Source of the DNA: a virus
Length of the DNA: 59,357 bases
Reading direction: 5' to 3' (one strand)
IMG/VR virus record: IMGVR_UViG_3300042486_000337
Coordinates: 1-59,357 of that record
This document shows, one piece after another, positions 9,413 to 18,256 of the stretch. The notes below the pieces were generated by a model. It worked only from the letters and a program-made list of their open reading frames with translations, was not told the origin of the DNA and made no database searches. The first letter of the stretch is position 1; every line of letters begins with the position of its first letter. A program made the position numbers and the translations under genes.

Positions 9413-10573
9413 ATGAAAAACATACAATTATTTATCCCTAAATTTAGAAAAAATGAAATCCTTGAAGAAATCTCCGAATGTTTGGATAAGGGTTGGACGG
9501 GTTTAGGTTATAAAACCATAGAAATTGAAAATAAATGGAAGGAATATACCGGATTATCACACGCACACTTCTTAAACTCTAACACATCAGGTTTACATTT
9601 GGCGATTAAAATATTAAAAGATGTTAATAAATGGAGTGACGGAGATGAAATAATAACAACCCCTTTAACATTTGTTTCTTCAAATCATGCGATAATGTAT
9701 GAAGGTATGACCCCAATATTTGCCGATGTTGATGAGTATTTATGTTTGAACCCAAAATCAGTTGAATCTAAAATTACTAAAAAAACTAAAGCAGTTTTAT
9801 TTGTTGGAATTGGTGGTAATACCGGTCAATATAATGAGATTGTTAGAATTTGTAGAAAACACAAATTAAAATTGATTTTAGACGCGGCACATATGTCAGG
9901 TACCTTTATTGAATGTCCTGAAACCAAAAGTGTTAAACATGTTGGTTATGATTCAGATGTAACCGTATTCAGTTTCCAAGCGGTTAAAAACCTACCTACC
10001 GCAGATTCAGGTATGATTTGTTTTAATAATGAAGATTATGACACTCTCTCACGAAAACTATCTTGGTTAGGGATTGATAAAGACACTTACCAGAGAACCA
10101 ACGATAAAGGTTCATATAAATGGGAATATGATTTAGTTGATGTCGGGTTCAAATATCATGGCAATTCAATTATGGCATCAATGGCGTTAGTTGGATTGAA
10201 ATATCTTGAGGAGGATAACGAATATCGTAGAAAAATTTCCGAAAAATATGAAAATGCGTTATCTAAACATAATATCGAAACCATTAAAATTCATAAGGAT
10301 TGTAAAAAATCTTCAAGACACTTATTTCAAATAGTAGTGGAAAACAGGAATAAATTTATGGAGATGTTAAATTCTAATGGAATCTACCCTGGTGTTCATT
10401 ATAGAGACAACACCAATTATAAAATGTACGAATACGGGAAAGTAGGGTGTCCTTACTCTAATAATATATCAGAAAAACTAATCTCATTACCTCTACATCT
10501 TAACTTAACTGATGATGATGTTGATTATGTAATTGAGAATGTTATTACCATAAATAAACAATTAAACAATTAA
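9413..10573 (+). CDS. DegT/DnrJ/EryC1/StrS family sugar aminotransferase
   Basis: A 386-residue PLP-dependent enzyme, expected to convert a nucleotide-linked keto-sugar to an amino-sugar. Visible: FLNSNTSGLHLAIKIL (53-68, PLP phosphate region), TTPLTFVSSNHAIMYEG, the Asp that contacts the PLP nitrogen in ILDAAH (Asp157), and the Schiff-base lysine in FSFQAVKNLPTADSG (Lys192). The length is normal. The gene implies an amino-sugar in the glycan made by this block; the 4-keto-sugar substrate must come from the host or from phage genes outside the window. Confidence 0.9.
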   Translation: MKNIQLFIPKFRKNEILEEISECLDKGWTGLGYKTIEIENKWKEYTGLSHAHFLNSNTSGLHLAIKILKDVNKWSDGDEIITTPLTFVSSNHAIMYEGMTPIFADVDEYLCLNPKSVESKITKKTKAVLFVGIGGNTGQYNEIVRICRKHKLKLILDAAHMSGTFIECPETKSVKHVGYDSDVTVFSFQAVKNLPTADSGMICFNNEDYDTLSRKLSWLGIDKDTYQRTNDKGSYKWEYDLVDVGFKYHGNSIMASMALVGLKYLEEDNEYRRKISEKYENALSKHNIETIKIHKDCKKSSRHLFQIVVENRNKFMEMLNSNGIYPGVHYRDNTNYKMYEYGKVGCPYSNNISEKLISLPLHLNLTDDDVDYVIENVITINKQLNN

Positions 10574-10580
10574 ATAAAAT

Positions 10581-11132
10581 ATGGAAAAAAATATAGAATT
10601 TTTTAACATTCAAGACGAACATCCTTCGGATTCGTTAAGGTTTTTAGACCCAAAAAATAAAAATTTTTTAGATTTAGGATGTGGGAGGCATACTGACAAG
10701 TCAGGTAATTGGACTCTACCTCCATCCGAATATACTCCAATATTTGCGGTAGAACGAGGAGCTAAAAAAGTGGTAGGTGTTGATTCAAGAGATGTTGAAA
10801 AATCTTTTTATGAAGAATACTTTAAAGAAAATTTTCCGGATATTGAATGTCATTTTTATACGGATTTAATTGAAAATTCAGAACAAGTTAAATCATTAAT
10901 TAAAACTCATGATATAGATTTCATTAAAACCGATATTGAAGGGTATGAGACATTATTTTTAACTTGGTCGAAAGAGGATTTTGAAAATATTACGGACTTT
11001 GTTATAGAGTACCATACTAACGAAATTAAAAACGGATTTTTAAATAAACTAAATGAGTGGGGATTCCAATTATACGCACAGGGAGTAACATGGGTAGATG
11101 GAATTGGGGTACTTTTTACGAAAAAAAACTAA
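10581..11132 (+). CDS. SAM-dependent methyltransferase (FkbM-like)
   Basis: A 183-residue Rossmann methyltransferase. FLDLGCGRHTD (about 31-41) is the SAM-binding glycine loop, VVGVDSRD holds the acidic residue that binds the ribose, and IDFIKTDIEGYETLFL matches the FkbM signature (D-x-E-G-x-E). FkbM-type enzymes O-methylate sugars or natural products, which fits the glycosylation context. A WTLPPSEYTPIFAVERGAKK insertion follows the glycine loop. The next gene starts one base after its stop codon. Confidence 0.82.
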   Translation: MEKNIEFFNIQDEHPSDSLRFLDPKNKNFLDLGCGRHTDKSGNWTLPPSEYTPIFAVERGAKKVVGVDSRDVEKSFYEEYFKENFPDIECHFYTDLIENSEQVKSLIKTHDIDFIKTDIEGYETLFLTWSKEDFENITDFVIEYHTNEIKNGFLNKLNEWGFQLYAQGVTWVDGIGVLFTKKN

Positions 11133-11133
11133 A

Positions 11134-11523
11134 ATGGAACTAATTGATTGTACTGAAAGATATTGGGAATTTGTGAGAAAATTAAGAACCGACGAAAAAA
11201 ATACTAGTTGGTTTTACACTCAACCGACAATCACATCTGAAGACCAAATAAAATACATGACAAATAATTCTTATAGGTATAAAATCTGTATTCATAATGG
11301 TGTTGAAGTCGGTTACATCGGATTACTTGATAATAATGAAATTACATATTGCGTTGATTCAAATTACAAAAATTTAGGGATTGGTACTTTTATGGTTGCC
11401 GAATTCATGAGAATTTACGATAATTTAATTGCATTTGTTATCCCTCAAAACATTTCAAGTAGTAAAGTTTTTGAAAAACTAGGTTTTGAAAAACATTATT
11501 TTTATAAATACAAAAAAATATGA
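11134..11523 (+). CDS. GNAT family acetyltransferase
   Basis: A 129-residue protein starting at the ATG at 11134, directly after the methyltransferase stop; an earlier in-frame ATG at 11098 would overlap that gene and give a non-family N-terminus. The fold is shown by GVEVGYIGLLDNNEITYCVDSNYKNLGIGTFM in pieces: the beta4 strand, then the acetyl-CoA loop NLGIGT (a variant of Q/RxxGxG/A), and the C-terminal SSKVFEKLGFEK. The family acetylates amines; in this setting the amino-sugar made by the DegT enzyme is an attractive but unproven substrate. Confidence 0.82.
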   Translation: MELIDCTERYWEFVRKLRTDEKNTSWFYTQPTITSEDQIKYMTNNSYRYKICIHNGVEVGYIGLLDNNEITYCVDSNYKNLGIGTFMVAEFMRIYDNLIAFVIPQNISSSKVFEKLGFEKHYFYKYKKI

Positions 11524-12167
11524 AGATTCTTATTTTAGTCTTAACTTATTTAGACGATAACATTTATTCCAAATTTTATGAAACCCAAAGAAAAACTTGG
11601 GATTCAATCGATGTTAAAGGAGTTGATACTTTTTATAACATAAATGGAGGAGATAAAAAAGAAATTAAAGGTAATTTAATTATAAACGACTTACCTGAAA
11701 CCGTATCAAATGAGGGGTATAAGATTATTAATTGTTTTAACCAAACATTAGATTGGGATTATGATTACATCTACCATACAAATTCAAGTTCATACGTTGA
11801 TAAAAAATTACTTTATGAGTGGTTATTAGACAAACCAAGAACTAACTTTTATTCAGGTGTTAAAGGTTCATATCAAGGATACCCTTTCTCATCAGGATGT
11901 GGATTCACAATCTCTAAAGATATTGTGAAATTAATTTTAGAACATCAAGACAATTGGTCTCACGGAGATGCCGATGACGCAACTTTAGGTATTTTATTAC
12001 ATGGGTTAGGAATCAATGTTTATGAAGCACCAAGATTCGATGTTATTGATTATGAAGGTGAAATACCAAACAATTTTTTTCATTATAGATGTAAAACAAA
12101 TAACCGTGAATTAGATATTAATAATTTAATAAGAATTCATAATTCAAAACTATCAAATATAATATGA
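11520..12167 (+). CDS. Putative glycosyltransferase (galactosyltransferase/fringe-like)
   Basis: A 215-residue protein beginning MKILILVLTYLDDNIYSKFYETQRKTW, with the 'RxTW' feature of GT31-like enzymes. DYDYIYHTNSSSYVDKKLL sits where the DxD-containing strand is expected, but the acidic motif is replaced by TNSSSYVD. YPFSSGCGFTISKDIVKLI followed by HGDADDATLGILL corresponds to the GxGY...EDV region of GT31. Similarity is by eye only. It overlaps both neighbours by 4 bases. Confidence 0.62.
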   Translation: MKILILVLTYLDDNIYSKFYETQRKTWDSIDVKGVDTFYNINGGDKKEIKGNLIINDLPETVSNEGYKIINCFNQTLDWDYDYIYHTNSSSYVDKKLLYEWLLDKPRTNFYSGVKGSYQGYPFSSGCGFTISKDIVKLILEHQDNWSHGDADDATLGILLHGLGINVYEAPRFDVIDYEGEIPNNFFHYRCKTNNRELDINNLIRIHNSKLSNII

Positions 12168-12544
12168 TACTAATACCTATCAGTGTAGGAGAATTAATTG
12201 ATAAATTATCAATTCTTCATATAAAACAAAATATGATTTCAGATGAAGTTAAGATAATGTTTATTAACAAAGAATTTGAATTATTATATAATTTTTCATC
12301 CGAATACCTTAGTAATGAAGAAATTTCCAAACTTTATCAACAATTAATTGATGTTAATACAACGTTATGGAAAATTGAAGACGAACTAAGGGTAATTGAG
12401 ACTCAAAAAATTTTTGATGATAAATTTATAGAATTGGCAAGATTAGTATATATAACTAACGATATTAGATTTACTATTAAAAATAAAATTAATGAGTTAA
12501 CAAATTCTGAAATAAGAGAACAAAAAGATTACGTAAAATATTAA
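12164..12544 (+). CDS. DUF6165-like protein
   Basis: A 126-residue helical protein beginning ILIPISVGELIDKLSILHIKQNMI. The ISVGELIDKLSIL stretch matches the hallmark of the small DUF6165 proteins, which are often found next to glycosyltransferases and polysaccharide genes. The function of that family is not established to my knowledge. The remainder is alternating charged helices without catalytic motifs. Overlap with the upstream gene (ATGA) suggests coupling. Confidence 0.65.
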   Translation: MILIPISVGELIDKLSILHIKQNMISDEVKIMFINKEFELLYNFSSEYLSNEEISKLYQQLIDVNTTLWKIEDELRVIETQKIFDDKFIELARLVYITNDIRFTIKNKINELTNSEIREQKDYVKY

Positions 12545-12546
12545 TT

Positions 12547-13620
12547 ATGAAAAAAATATTAATTCTTGGTGGTGGAGGGTTTATTGGAGGCCACTTAGCC
12601 AAAAAATTAAAAAATGAAGGTAACTGGGTTAGAGTTGTAGATATTAAAAAACATGAATACTTTACTGAAAGTGAGATGTGTGACGAATTTCTAAATTATG
12701 ATTTACGAGACCCAAAGAATGTGGATGCCGTTATTAGGTTAGAAACACAACATGATACAATATTACCATTTTCATACCACAAACAACCATTTTCAAAATT
12801 AACATCATTTGATGAAGTCTATCAATTGGCTGCCGATATGGGTGGAGCCGGTTATATCTTCACAGGAGAACATGATGCGGATGTGATGCACAACTCGGCA
12901 ATGATTAACTTAAATGTTGTGAAGTCATGTGTGGAACATGGAGTTAAAAAAGTATTCTATTCATCATCTGCCTGTATGTATCCGGAACATAATCAATTAG
13001 ACCCGAATAATCCAAATTGTGAAGAATCTTCAGCATATCCCGCAAACCCTGATTCAGAGTATGGTTGGGAGAAGTTATTCTCGGAAAGGTTATTTTTATC
13101 ATTTCATAGGAACTATGGATTAGATGTTAGAATCGCAAGATTTCACAATATCTTTGGTCCAATGGGAACTTGGAGAGGTGGTAAGGAAAAATCTCCAGCG
13201 GCAATGTGTCGAAAAGCAGCTGAAGCTAATGATGGAGACGTAATTGAAGTTTGGGGGGATGGTAAACAAACCCGTTCATTCCTCTACATTGACGATTGTA
13301 TTGAATCCGTATTAAGATTTATGAGACAAGATAATTTTATTGGTCCGGTTAATATAGGTTCCGAAGAAATGGTTGAAATTAATCAATTAGCGAAATTAGC
13401 AATAATTGCTTCGGGAAAAAACATTACAATACAAAATATTGGGGGTGACGAATTTAAAACCAAGTACGGATTTAAATGTCCCGTAGGAGTTCAAGGTAGA
13501 AATTCAGACAATAGATTGTATAAAGAAAAAATGAATTGGGAACCACAAATGTTATTGTCTGAAGGTATGATAAAAACATTTGATTGGATTAAAACCCAAG
13601 TCGATAACAATAAAAATTAA
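12547..13620 (+). CDS. GDP-mannose 3,5-epimerase-like SDR enzyme
   Basis: A 357-residue extended short-chain dehydrogenase. Seen: NAD loop GGGGFIGGHLA (8-18), QLAADMGGAGYI, FYSSSACMYPE with Cys143, catalytic Tyr172 and Lys176 in EYGWEKL, and a segment RFHNIFGPMGTWRGGKEKSPAAMCRKA (198 onward) that is almost word for word the plant GDP-mannose 3,5-epimerase signature; its GGKEK lysine and Cys143 correspond to the acid/base pair of that enzyme. An extra segment of about 25 residues (about 60-88) interrupts the N-terminal domain. It probably makes GDP-L-galactose or a related sugar as donor for the neighbouring transferases. Confidence 0.85.
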   Translation: MKKILILGGGGFIGGHLAKKLKNEGNWVRVVDIKKHEYFTESEMCDEFLNYDLRDPKNVDAVIRLETQHDTILPFSYHKQPFSKLTSFDEVYQLAADMGGAGYIFTGEHDADVMHNSAMINLNVVKSCVEHGVKKVFYSSSACMYPEHNQLDPNNPNCEESSAYPANPDSEYGWEKLFSERLFLSFHRNYGLDVRIARFHNIFGPMGTWRGGKEKSPAAMCRKAAEANDGDVIEVWGDGKQTRSFLYIDDCIESVLRFMRQDNFIGPVNIGSEEMVEINQLAKLAIIASGKNITIQNIGGDEFKTKYGFKCPVGVQGRNSDNRLYKEKMNWEPQMLLSEGMIKTFDWIKTQVDNNKN

Positions 13621-13630
13621 AACAATTTAA

Positions 13631-14377
13631 ATGGGTATTCCAAGAACAAAAAAAACAACACCTAACCCTATTACTCAAGAAGGGAATAATAAAACAAGGA
13701 AAGAATTAATTTGTTCAATCCTAAAGAAGAAAACAAAAGAAAAATTCTTAACTGAAACACAAAAAAAATATTACGATACTTTAGTTTCTAGCGAGATTAC
13801 AATATGTTCAGGTCCCGCAGGTGTTGGTAAAAGTTATATTACAATGAAGGCGGCAGTTGATTTACTTTCAGACCCAACAACTCCCTATGAGAAAATAATT
13901 ATAGTGAGACCAGCGGTTGAAGCGGAAGAGAAGTTGGGAAGTTTACCCGGAAATGTTGAAGAAAAATTGGACCCTTATATTTTCCCATCATATTATCTTT
14001 TGAATAAGATTATAGGTAAAGAAAATAGAGAAAAATTAAAAGAAATTGAAGTTATTGAAGTATTCGCCTTGGCATTTATGAGAGGGATGAATATTGACAA
14101 CTCGATTTTAATTTTTGAGGAAGGTCAAAATGCTACTCCAAGTCAAATGAAACTTCTATTGACAAGAATTGGGTTCAATAGTAAATTTTTTATATCGGGT
14201 GATGTTGAACAATCAGATAGATATAAAAATAAAACCCATAGTGGGTTATGGGACGCAATGGAAAAGTTTAGAAATGACAGTAATGTTTCAACATTTGAGT
14301 TCACAAATAAAAATGATATTGTTCGAAATCCACTAATTAGTAAAATATTACAAAAATACGATAACGAAACAGAATGA
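13631..14377 (+). CDS. phoH: PhoH-like ATPase
   Basis: A 248-residue P-loop ATPase. The Walker A is GPAGVGKS (61-68), IIVRPAVEAEEKLGSLPG is the strand and loop specific to PhoH, the Walker B is ILIFEEGQNATPSQMK, and FFISGDVEQSD is the sensor segment. PhoH-like genes are very common in phages of aquatic and gut bacteria; roles in RNA metabolism have been proposed but are unsettled. It interrupts the sugar genes and its stop overlaps the next gene (ATGA). Confidence 0.92.
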   Translation: MGIPRTKKTTPNPITQEGNNKTRKELICSILKKKTKEKFLTETQKKYYDTLVSSEITICSGPAGVGKSYITMKAAVDLLSDPTTPYEKIIIVRPAVEAEEKLGSLPGNVEEKLDPYIFPSYYLLNKIIGKENREKLKEIEVIEVFALAFMRGMNIDNSILIFEEGQNATPSQMKLLLTRIGFNSKFFISGDVEQSDRYKNKTHSGLWDAMEKFRNDSNVSTFEFTNKNDIVRNPLISKILQKYDNETE

Positions 14378-14970
14378 GAATTGGGATAGAGTTAAACGGA
14401 GTTTTACGAGACACCTTGAAAAAAATACAACAAGAATATGAAAAGTGGTATTTGGATAATCCTTTCAAAGAAGATGAAGAAAAATCTGAATATGAAGTTC
14501 TGTCAGATTTAACGACATTAGATATTATGAAACATCTTAAATTCAAAGATGAGGATGAATTATATAATTTCTTATACAAAGAACATACTATGGAAATCTT
14601 TGGTCATGCGGGTTCAGTGGAAACATCAAGTATGATGGACTTCAATGATTTTTATTTTGATATGAGGGACAACCATGATGTTTTGATTGTTTCTGATGAA
14701 ATTGGTAAATCAAAACCAGCGTCATTATTTTTCATTTCAAAGTTCGGATGTCTTGTTGAAACAGTTAAATTTTATAGTGAATCGACAATAAATTCAATGT
14801 GGGACTCAATAGATGTTTTACTTACAGCAAACCCTAACTTATTATTAAATTATCCTGAACATAAAGTTGTTATTAAATACGAAACCCAATATAATAAAGA
14901 GATTGAAGTTGAACATTCAATAACAAAAATCAAGGAATTACAAACTAAAATAAAAGAACTATATGATTGA
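14374..14970 (+). CDS. HAD-like protein with degenerate catalytic motif
   Basis: A 198-residue protein beginning MRIGIELNGVLRDTLKKI. In phage 5'-nucleotidase/HAD phosphatases this position reads DxDGVLRD; here Glu6 and Asn8 replace both catalytic aspartates. VLIVSDEIGKSKPASLFFISKFG resembles motif II/III of the same fold (the Lys of motif III is present). YSESTINSMWDSIDVLLTANPNLL resembles motif IV, with one Asp. It is therefore probably a catalytically dead HAD-fold protein that could bind rather than hydrolyse a nucleotide. It overlaps PhoH and the next gene. Confidence 0.6.
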   Translation: MRIGIELNGVLRDTLKKIQQEYEKWYLDNPFKEDEEKSEYEVLSDLTTLDIMKHLKFKDEDELYNFLYKEHTMEIFGHAGSVETSSMMDFNDFYFDMRDNHDVLIVSDEIGKSKPASLFFISKFGCLVETVKFYSESTINSMWDSIDVLLTANPNLLLNYPEHKVVIKYETQYNKEIEVEHSITKIKELQTKIKELYD

Positions 14971-15253
14971 AGTATTAGGTGAAAATTACTTTATTGACTT
15001 AGATAAAGTAGAAGAATATTTGAATATGTCAGACGAATATTCTGAAGATGAAGTTTCGGGAAACACCGAAGCAAGAATTAATATCATAAAATTTGAATTG
15101 GTTAAAATGTTGGTTGATACCGTTTTAACTGAACATAATGATATTGATGATAAAATATTGAACTCAAGTTCAAAATCAGGTGCAAATACCAGTATACCAT
15201 TCAGGATTGCATTCAATAGTTTACTAAACAAAAAACTAATAAATCGTTATTAA
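14963..15253 (+). CDS. Small acidic protein of unknown function
   Basis: A 96-residue protein beginning MIEVLGENYFIDLDKVEEYLNMSDEY, with a highly acidic first half and a basic C-terminus (FNSLLNKKLINRY). It overlaps the preceding gene by 8 bases and lies 3 bases before a glycosyltransferase gene. I recognise no family. Confidence 0.65.
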   Translation: MIEVLGENYFIDLDKVEEYLNMSDEYSEDEVSGNTEARINIIKFELVKMLVDTVLTEHNDIDDKILNSSSKSGANTSIPFRIAFNSLLNKKLINRY

Positions 15254-15256
15254 TAT

Positions 15257-16309
15257 ATGGATACATCAATAAATGAAAAAGTAAAAAAATCGATAGAACT
15301 ATTAAGAAATAAACAATCAAGAATTTATTTCTTAGTTCAAGATACTAAAGGAAACGCAAGAGCTTCAGTTAGGTTAATATATCAAATGGCCAAATCTTTA
15401 TTAGATGAAGGTTTCAATCCGATAATTCTTCACGAAAAGAATGAGTATGCCGGTGTTGTCGCTTGGTTAGATGAGGAATATATGTCAATACCTCACAAAT
15501 CAATCGAAGGACAGAATTTAGAAATTGCACCTGAGGATTTCATCGTAGTACCTGAAATTTTTGGATTTGTTATGGAACAGATTAAAAATTTACCTTGTGG
15601 TAAAATTGTTTTAACCCAAAATTATAATCATATTGTTGAAACTTTACAACCGGGTCAAAATTGGTCTCAATATGGTTTTTTAAAATGTTTGACAACAACA
15701 ACAAAACAACAAGAGTATGTTGAAACTGTTATGAGACAATCTACTTTTGATATCATTAAACCATTAATTACTGATAATTTTTATCCAAAATCTACACCAC
15801 CAATGCCGATTATCGGTGTTCATACGAAAGACCAATCGGATACAATTAATATTATTAAAACATTTTATCTTAAATTCCCACAATATAGATGGTTTACTTT
15901 TAGAGATTTGAGAGGACTTTCAGAAAAAGAGTTTGGTAATTCACTAAGAGAATGTTTTATGAGTGTTTGGATTGACGATGAAAGTGGATTTGGAACATTC
16001 CCGTTAGAGTCTATGGCGTCAGGAGTACCAGTGATTGGTAAAGTTCCTAACATTCAACCTGAATGGATGAATGAAGATAATGGAGTGTGGATGACTAATA
16101 AACCAATGATGTGTGATTATATAGCCGATTTTATACAAAATTGGTTAGAGGATAATATTAAACCTGAACTTTACGATAATATGAAGAAAACGGTTGAATC
16201 TTATACCAATAAACAAGAATTTGACTCGAATGTTGTTTCATTATTTGAAGGTTATTTAAATACGAGAGCAGATTCATTTGAACAACAAATAACTAAAACT
16301 GAAGAATAA
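15257..16309 (+). CDS. GT-B glycosyltransferase (family 4-like)
   Basis: A 350-residue protein. RASVRLIYQMAKSLLDEGFNPIILHEK is the N-terminal Rossmann start of a GT4 enzyme, and the C-terminal donor site is clear: VWIDDESGFGTFPLESMASGVPVIGK, with the E-x7-E type glutamate in FPLESMASG and the preceding GFG turn. It then ends with the usual long helices. Together with the GT2 gene directly after it, it forms a second transferase pair, after the PhoH interruption. Confidence 0.85.
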   Translation: MDTSINEKVKKSIELLRNKQSRIYFLVQDTKGNARASVRLIYQMAKSLLDEGFNPIILHEKNEYAGVVAWLDEEYMSIPHKSIEGQNLEIAPEDFIVVPEIFGFVMEQIKNLPCGKIVLTQNYNHIVETLQPGQNWSQYGFLKCLTTTTKQQEYVETVMRQSTFDIIKPLITDNFYPKSTPPMPIIGVHTKDQSDTINIIKTFYLKFPQYRWFTFRDLRGLSEKEFGNSLRECFMSVWIDDESGFGTFPLESMASGVPVIGKVPNIQPEWMNEDNGVWMTNKPMMCDYIADFIQNWLEDNIKPELYDNMKKTVESYTNKQEFDSNVVSLFEGYLNTRADSFEQQITKTEE

Positions 16310-16310
16310 T

Positions 16311-17117
16311 ATGGAAAATAAATTATCATTATCAATAATCCTCCCAATAAAATCATCTAAAACTAGAGACTTTGAAGACTATTTTGAAAAGGCTATAACT
16401 TCAATTAAAAATCAAACTGTTGATATTGAAGAACTTGTTATCGTTCACTCAAATGAAGAATCGTTAATTGAACATTTGAATAGTTATGATTTTGGAAATT
16501 TAACTGTAAATAAATTGTTGTGGGATAAAGAACCTAGTTATGCTGAACAAGTTAATTATGGTGTTAAAAACGCTAAAGGAGAATGGATTTCTCTTTTTGA
16601 ATTTGACGATGAATATTCGTCAATTTGGTTTAAAAATGTTAAAAATTATATCGAATCGTTCCCTAATACTAAAATATTTTTACCTGTTGTGGTAGAAACC
16701 GACGAAAAAGGTGTATTTGCAGGATTCACTAATGAAGCAACATTTGCGGCTAATTTCAGTCAAGAAATGGGTGTTTTAACGAATGAAACTCTTCAAGACT
16801 ATCAAAATTTTCAAACCGCAGGTGCTGTAATTAAAAAACAAGTAATTGAGGATTTTGGAGGGTTTAAGTCTTCAATTAAATTAACATTTGTTTATGAATT
16901 TTTATTAAGATTAACATATAATTCAGTTTCAATAATGACAATCCCTAAACTTGGATACAAACACACAAATATGAGAGAAGGGTCAATATTTTGGAATTAT
17001 AAGTTTGGCGAAAATAAAATGTTAGAAGACGAAGTTAAATTTTGGGTCCAAACGGCAAAAAAAGAATATTTCTTTATTGATGATAGAGACATAAAATATC
17101 AAGCAAGTAATGAATAA
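16311..17117 (+). CDS. Family 2 glycosyltransferase
   Basis: A 268-residue GT-A enzyme: LSIILPIKSSK start, FEKAITSIKNQTVDIEELVIVHSNE, then NAKGEWISLFEFDDEYSSIWF, where EFDDE is the metal-binding acidic cluster. A later FQTAGAVIKKQVIEDFGGF segment is the acceptor-side region of GT2 proteins. The stop codon overlaps the start of the sigma-factor gene (TAATG), linking the end of the sugar block to transcription and late genes. Confidence 0.83.
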   Translation: MENKLSLSIILPIKSSKTRDFEDYFEKAITSIKNQTVDIEELVIVHSNEESLIEHLNSYDFGNLTVNKLLWDKEPSYAEQVNYGVKNAKGEWISLFEFDDEYSSIWFKNVKNYIESFPNTKIFLPVVVETDEKGVFAGFTNEATFAANFSQEMGVLTNETLQDYQNFQTAGAVIKKQVIEDFGGFKSSIKLTFVYEFLLRLTYNSVSIMTIPKLGYKHTNMREGSIFWNYKFGENKMLEDEVKFWVQTAKKEYFFIDDRDIKYQASNE

Positions 17118-17866
17118 TGCAAGAACCCTTATCAGCAATTACAGAAGATGTCTCAACAAAAAAAAGAGGTCGGAAAACCGTTAATATAAATTATTTTGAT
17201 GTTAGGGAGGAAGATGCCGTTAAAGAGTTTTTATTGGCAAAAACATCCGAAGAAAAAAATAGAATTTATAACGAATTTTTAAGAGCTCCTTTGGATAAGA
17301 TGATATCTTCAATTATTAGGCGATATAAGTTGTATCGTAAAGATATGGATTTTACAGAAATCCATTGCGATACTCATTCATTTTTAATGACCAAGGTTGA
17401 TAAATTTAAACCTTCAAAAGAGAAAAAAGCATATTCCTACTTCGGGACTATATGTAAAAATTACTTAATGGGTCAAATAATAAAAGACCAGAAGGAAATT
17501 AATCGAAAAATTTCTTATGAAGATGTATCGGAAAGTATTGAAGAAAGACCGGATATGTCATATAGAATTGATGAAGAAGTTGTTGATACAACCATGATTA
17601 TTGGGGAGTACTTGAAAGAATTAAAAGAATTTATAGATAGTGAAAATCTAAATGATAGTGAGAAGAAATTAGGTTATGCGTTAATAGATGTCTTTGATAA
17701 TTATGAAACAATTTTCTCAAGCTCGGATAACAATAAATTCAATAAAAATATTATATTACTCTCATTAAGAGATATGACAAATCTTTCAACTAAAGAAATA
17801 CGGAACTCAATGAAAAGATTTAAAAAATTATACATTGTCATTCAAAACAAAATGAAAATAGATTAA
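17117..17866 (+). CDS. 55: T4 gp55-like late sigma factor
   Basis: A 249-residue protein with a sigma region 2-like core: FLRAPLDKMISSIIRRYKLYRK, DFTEIHCDTHSFLMTKVDKFKPSKEKKAYSYFGTICKNYLMGQI (in pieces) corresponds to the core-binding and promoter-melting helices, where 'K-F-x-P-x-K-x-x-A-x-x-Y' is the signature seen in phage late sigma factors. A helical C-terminal part ends with LSTKEIRNSMKRFKKLYIVIQNKMK, possibly a weak region-4-like helix-turn-helix. It would direct host RNA polymerase to late genes such as the tail genes immediately downstream. The N-terminus (STKKRGRKTVNI) is basic. Confidence 0.78.
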   Translation: MQEPLSAITEDVSTKKRGRKTVNINYFDVREEDAVKEFLLAKTSEEKNRIYNEFLRAPLDKMISSIIRRYKLYRKDMDFTEIHCDTHSFLMTKVDKFKPSKEKKAYSYFGTICKNYLMGQIIKDQKEINRKISYEDVSESIEERPDMSYRIDEEVVDTTMIIGEYLKELKEFIDSENLNDSEKKLGYALIDVFDNYETIFSSSDNNKFNKNIILLSLRDMTNLSTKEIRNSMKRFKKLYIVIQNKMKID

Positions 17867-17882
17867 AGAGTATTTATAGATT

Positions 17883-18251
17883 ATGCCAAGACCACAAAGA
17901 AAAGAAATTAATTTTACTAAAGATTCAATATTATCATTGATGCAGGAAATCTATAATGAACTAGTTGAACAAAGACAAACTGCAATAAGAATTCAAAATA
18001 AAATGTTATTGATGTTAAAAGACTCATCTGACATGACTAAAATTGGACCGGTTATTGAGAAACAACAAAAAATCGTAAATGATTGTGTTGAAAAAAAAAT
18101 TAGTTTATCCAAACTACAATCAAGTATTTGGGAAAAAACAAATAATAACAATGAAGAATCTTTTTCTCTTGCTGATTTAGATGATGACCTTATTCAAAAT
18201 TTAATTGAAAAGGATATCACAAATGATGAAGAGACTTATAAAATGAAATAA
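17883..18251 (+). CDS. Small helical protein upstream of tail genes
   Basis: A 122-residue, almost entirely helical protein with coiled-coil character (EIYNELVEQRQTAIRIQNKMLLML, VIEKQQKIVNDCVEKKISLSKLQSSI) and an acidic C-terminus. An 8-base TATTTATA element lies 4 bases before its ATG. Its position between the sigma factor and the baseplate-region genes suggests a baseplate, tail or chaperone protein, but I recognise no family. Confidence 0.68.
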   Translation: MPRPQRKEINFTKDSILSLMQEIYNELVEQRQTAIRIQNKMLLMLKDSSDMTKIGPVIEKQQKIVNDCVEKKISLSKLQSSIWEKTNNNNEESFSLADLDDDLIQNLIEKDITNDEETYKMK

Positions 18252-18256
18252 CTTTA

